This document shows positions 4,866-6,954 of a DNA stretch of 6,954 bases, piece after piece. The DNA lies in NCBI GenBank assembly GCA_937942105.1, contig CALDFS010000009.1, positions 1-6,954 on the forward strand, read 5' to 3'. Origin of the DNA: an uncultured Ruminococcus sp. GTDB lineage: Bacteria; Bacillota; Clostridia; Oscillospirales; Ruminococcaceae. The notes below the pieces were generated by a model. It saw only the letters and a program-made list of their open reading frames with translations. It was not told the DNA's origin and ran no database searches. Within the stretch, counting starts at the first letter, position 1. Each line of letters opens with the position of its first letter. The position numbers and the translations under genes were made by a program.

Positions 4866-4969
4866 TAATAATATATTAATATTTTGGATTTTTTCTTAAA
4901 AAATCGGTTTAATATTGTTGTAAAATCGTAATAAAACAAAAAATTTTTAAAAAATAAGGAGTAATAATT
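4866..4969 (+). promoter_or_regulatory. A+T-rich upstream region of spmA
   Basis: The region is extremely A+T-rich and should hold the spmA promoter. I find no convincing sigma-A pair. In Bacillus spmAB are expressed in the mother cell under a sporulation sigma factor; I could not match such a site with confidence either. A perfect 19-base inverted repeat, GATTTTTTCTTAAAAAATC, lies at 4887-4905 and may bind a regulator. AAGGAG (4956-4961) is the ribosome binding site for TTG 4970. Confidence 0.4.
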
Positions 4970-5572
4970 TTGATTAACTATATTTTAGCGCTGATGATAT
5001 TGATTTCCTGCGCCTATGCGTTCCTGAACGGAGGAGCCTCGGAGCTTTCAAACGCGGTAATAACCAGCGGCGGAACTGCTGTAAGTCTTTTCATAACAAT
5101 AGTCGGCTCGATGGCGACATGGGGCGGGATAATGAAAATCGCTCAGGCTTCGGGGCTGACAGATATCATCACAAAAATAATAAGCCCCCTGCTTTCAAAA
5201 ATATTCAAGGGGATAAACAGAACCGGGGCAGCCTTCAAGGCGATCGCCATGAACATAGCCGCGAACCTTTTCGGCTTGGGCAACGCCGCCACCCCCTTAG
5301 GCATAGAAGCCATGAAAGCTCTTGAAGCTGAAGAGGGCTGCGGCACAACGGCTTCGCGGAACATGATAATTTTAACCGTGTTCAACACATCATCAGTTGA
5401 AATTATTCCCACGACAGTTGCCACACTTCGGCTTGCACACGGAAGCAAGTCCCCGCTTGACATTCTGCCCTGCGTGCTGCTGGTTTCGGTGATATCGCTG
5501 AGCATAAGCATACTGTTTGTATATCTGTTTGACGGCGCAGGCTGCGGCAAATCGCGAAAGGAAAAGGCATGA
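4970..5572 (+). CDS. spmA: Spore maturation protein A
   Basis: SpmA and SpmB are membrane proteins needed for proper dehydration of the spore core and so for heat resistance; both carry the nucleoside-transporter gate-like domain. The 200-residue product is hydrophobic, with segments at about 1-19, 36-56, 130-150 and 165-188, and has the hallmark NIAANLFGLGNAATPLG at 95-111 and NTSSVEIIPTTVATLR at 139-154. Length matches the family (about 195-200). The start is TTG 4970, set 8 bases after AAGGAG; the first in-frame ATG (residue 9) would cut into the first membrane helix. It overlaps spmB by four bases (ATGA), so the two are co-transcribed and coupled. The exact solute moved, if any, is not known. 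Confidence 0.96.
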   Translation: MINYILALMILISCAYAFLNGGASELSNAVITSGGTAVSLFITIVGSMATWGGIMKIAQASGLTDIITKIISPLLSKIFKGINRTGAAFKAIAMNIAANLFGLGNAATPLGIEAMKALEAEEGCGTTASRNMIILTVFNTSSVEIIPTTVATLRLAHGSKSPLDILPCVLLVSVISLSISILFVYLFDGAGCGKSRKEKA

Positions 5573-6087
5573 ACATTCAAAGCATTATTATACCGGTATT
5601 CGTTCTGGGGATATTTCTATATGGATTACATAAAAAGGTAGACATCTTTTCGGCGTTTGTAAGCGGCGCCAAGGAGAACCTGATGGTCGGGTTCGACATT
5701 CTGCCCTCGCTGGTAATGCTTATGCTTGCCGTGGGGATGTTCCGCGCATCCGGCGCGATGGAAGCCTTTTCCGAGCTGATAAGCCCGATAACCGACTTTT
5801 TGGGGTTCCCCTCTGAGTGCGTGCCGCTTGCGCTGATGCGCCCTGTTTCGGGGAGCGGAGCGCTTTCTATCCTTGAAGGCATACTTGACGACTATGGACC
5901 CGACAGCTTTATAGGAAGGGTGGCAAGCGTGCTTTTAGGCTCGACCGAAACCACCTTTTATACCGTTGCGGTATACTTCGGGGCTCCCGGGATAAAAAAG
6001 ACCCGCCATGCCCTGCCCTCAGCCCTTGCCGGGGATATAACGGCGTTCGTGCTGTCCGCACTGGCGGTAAGGCTGCTTCTCGGATAG
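5569..6087 (+). CDS. spmB: Spore maturation protein B
   Basis: This is the partner of SpmA in spore core dehydration, located in forespore-surrounding membranes. It has 172 residues, normal for the family, with hydrophobic segments at about 3-20, 41-60 and 150-171. Hallmarks are ALMRPVSGSGALSIL (88-102) and GSTETTFYTVAVYFG (124-138). ATG 5569 lies within the spmA stop (ATGA overlap); GAAAGGA (5556-5562) sits a few bases before it. The stop TAG 6085-6087 is directly followed by the reverse-strand stop of the next gene, and no terminator separates them, so spmAB transcripts must run into the antisense strand of ymdB. Confidence 0.96.
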   Translation: MNIQSIIIPVFVLGIFLYGLHKKVDIFSAFVSGAKENLMVGFDILPSLVMLMLAVGMFRASGAMEAFSELISPITDFLGFPSECVPLALMRPVSGSGALSILEGILDDYGPDSFIGRVASVLLGSTETTFYTVAVYFGAPGIKKTRHALPSALAGDITAFVLSALAVRLLLG

Positions 6088-6855
6088 CTATCTTGCTATT
6101 ACGCGTTCAATGCTTCTTGCCCTGCCGGTCTTCTCGTCAAAATCCACCACGACCGCGTTTACAAAGCAGGGAGTATCAGCCTCAATAAACCTTACCGGGA
6201 AGTTAAAGCGCTGTTTTTCTATTGCAGGCTCCTTGGCAACGCCTAAGACCGATTCTTCTGGACCGGTCATACCGACGTCGGTTATATACGCCGTGCCGCC
6301 GGGTAAAACCTGCTCATCAGCCGTTTGAACATGGGTATGTGTGCCCAGAACCGCTGTGACTCTTCCGGCAAGATAGTAGCCCATCGCCTTCTTTTCGGCA
6401 GTGGCCTCGGCGTGGAAGTCTACTATTATGTTTGGTGTGGAAATATCCTCCAAAATCTTATCCATCGCCTGATATGGGTTTCCGAGCGGCTCCATGTAAA
6501 CAACGCCCATCAGGTTCACAACAGCAACCCTGCACCTGCCCATATCAAGGGTATAAGTGCCCCTGCCGATAACCCCCTCGGGGTAATTCACCGGGCGCAG
6601 AAGGTGCGGAATATCATCAAATATATCCACCGATTCGCGGCGCTTGAAGGCGTGATTTCCGGTGGTTACAACGTCAGCCCCTATCCGGGTAAGATACTCG
6701 CAGGATTGGCGGGTTATGCCGTTGCCGGAAGCCGAATTCTCGCCGTTTACAACGGTTATATCTATGTTATAAAGCCTCTTCAGCAGGTGCAGCTTACTGC
6801 CCATGAACTCGCAGCCGCACTGGGCCACCACATCTCCGACGAACAATAGTCTCAT
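6088..6855 (-). CDS. ymdB: YmdB-type metallophosphoesterase (TIGR00282)
   Basis: This is a cytoplasmic calcineurin-like phosphodiesterase of the YmdB family. In Bacillus subtilis YmdB hydrolyses 2',3'- and 3',5'-cyclic nucleotides and affects the switch between motility and biofilm, probably with RNase Y. The 255-residue product is full length. Metal and active-site motifs are all present: GDVV with D8, NGEN with E39 and N40, GNHAF with N67 and H68, DFHAE with D146, H148 and E150, and GTHTHVQTAD with H173 and H175, followed by TDVGMTGP. ATG 6855 has AAAGGA (6866-6861) five bases upstream. In many Firmicutes the gene lies just after rny; the upstream side here is a short repeat stretch at the window edge, so that cannot be judged. 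It converges on spmB with no intergenic base. Confidence 0.95.
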   Translation of the reverse strand: MRLLFVGDVVAQCGCEFMGSKLHLLKRLYNIDITVVNGENSASGNGITRQSCEYLTRIGADVVTTGNHAFKRRESVDIFDDIPHLLRPVNYPEGVIGRGTYTLDMGRCRVAVVNLMGVVYMEPLGNPYQAMDKILEDISTPNIIVDFHAEATAEKKAMGYYLAGRVTAVLGTHTHVQTADEQVLPGGTAYITDVGMTGPEESVLGVAKEPAIEKQRFNFPVRFIEADTPCFVNAVVVDFDEKTGRARSIERVIAR

Positions 6856-6912
6856 AATTTTCCTTTCTTATAAGGAGCAACTCGCCATCACGCATTATGA
6901 TACGTTAACAAT

Positions 6913-6948
6913 CGGCGAAGCCGCTTTTAAGATATGTCGCGAAGCGAC
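6913..6948. repeat. Two short hairpins, related to the 3853-4022 array
   Basis: CGGC-GAA-GCCG (6913-6923) and GTCGC-GAA-GCGAC (6936-6948) are perfect hairpins with 3-base loops, 12 bases apart. Read on the - strand, the hairpin followed by ATATCTTAAAAG resembles the hairpin followed by GTATTTTTAAGA at 3918-3890, so both places may hold members of one dispersed non-coding repeat family. Nothing coding is visible from 6856 to the end on either strand. Confidence 0.5.
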
Positions 6949-6954
6949 TCCATA

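Noticed and set aside
4458..4899. Open frames of 92 and 117 codons on the + strand opposite the AbrB-type gene
   Set aside because: They mirror the real gene on the other strand and have no start signals or recognisable protein features.

Overview
The window looks like chromosomal DNA of an anaerobic, spore-forming Clostridia member, probably in the Oscillospiraceae/Ruminococcaceae range. Grounds: the spore maturation pair spmA-spmB, an AbrB-type regulator with a zinc ribbon, strong AGGAGG-like ribosome binding sites, consensus vegetative promoters and a cobalamin riboswitch. Species cannot be told from the sequence.

Layout. 1-55 is the 3' end of an unrecognised + strand gene. Next come a large hairpin and a clean sigma-A promoter (TTGACA-17-TATCAT) driving a reading frame at 219-2525. 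That frame is a chimera. Its first ~158 residues are the N-terminus of an M3-family oligoendopeptidase (PepF-like). The remaining ~610 residues are the C-terminal three quarters of glycogen phosphorylase (GlgP), starting about 200 residues into that family. Base composition changes at the same point (60-67 % G+C in lines sampled before, 43-50 % after). The simplest explanation is a join between two genomes or loci near 684-710, by misassembly or recombination. Everything from about 700 onward looks like one genome.

2677-2937 is secG with its own strong promoter. It is followed by a hairpin terminator, an easily missed 32-residue membrane miniprotein gene (3038-3136), and ung (uracil-DNA glycosylase), which starts one base after the miniprotein stop and ends in a good terminator.

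3850-4560 has no convincing protein gene. It holds a dense row of short hairpins (3853-4022) and, on the - strand, a well-conserved cobalamin riboswitch (4188-4381). The riboswitch leads into about 140 bases of structured leader and then an intrinsic terminator (4019-4044), with no coding gene downstream. Several more hairpins lie upstream of it.

4566-4808 (-) encodes an AbrB/SpoVT-type DNA-binding protein with a CxxC...CxxC tail and its own sigma-A promoter. It is divergent from spmA-spmB (4970-6087), which overlap by ATGA and encode the two membrane proteins of spore-core dehydration. ymdB (6088-6855, -), a TIGR00282-type metallophosphoesterase, converges on spmB with no intergenic base. 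The last 100 bases are non-coding with two more hairpin repeats.

I see no CRISPR array, transposase, phage, toxin-antitoxin or defence genes. The items most worth following up are the riboswitch without a gene, the miniprotein coupled to ung, and the chimeric frame, which is more likely a join artefact than a new protein.
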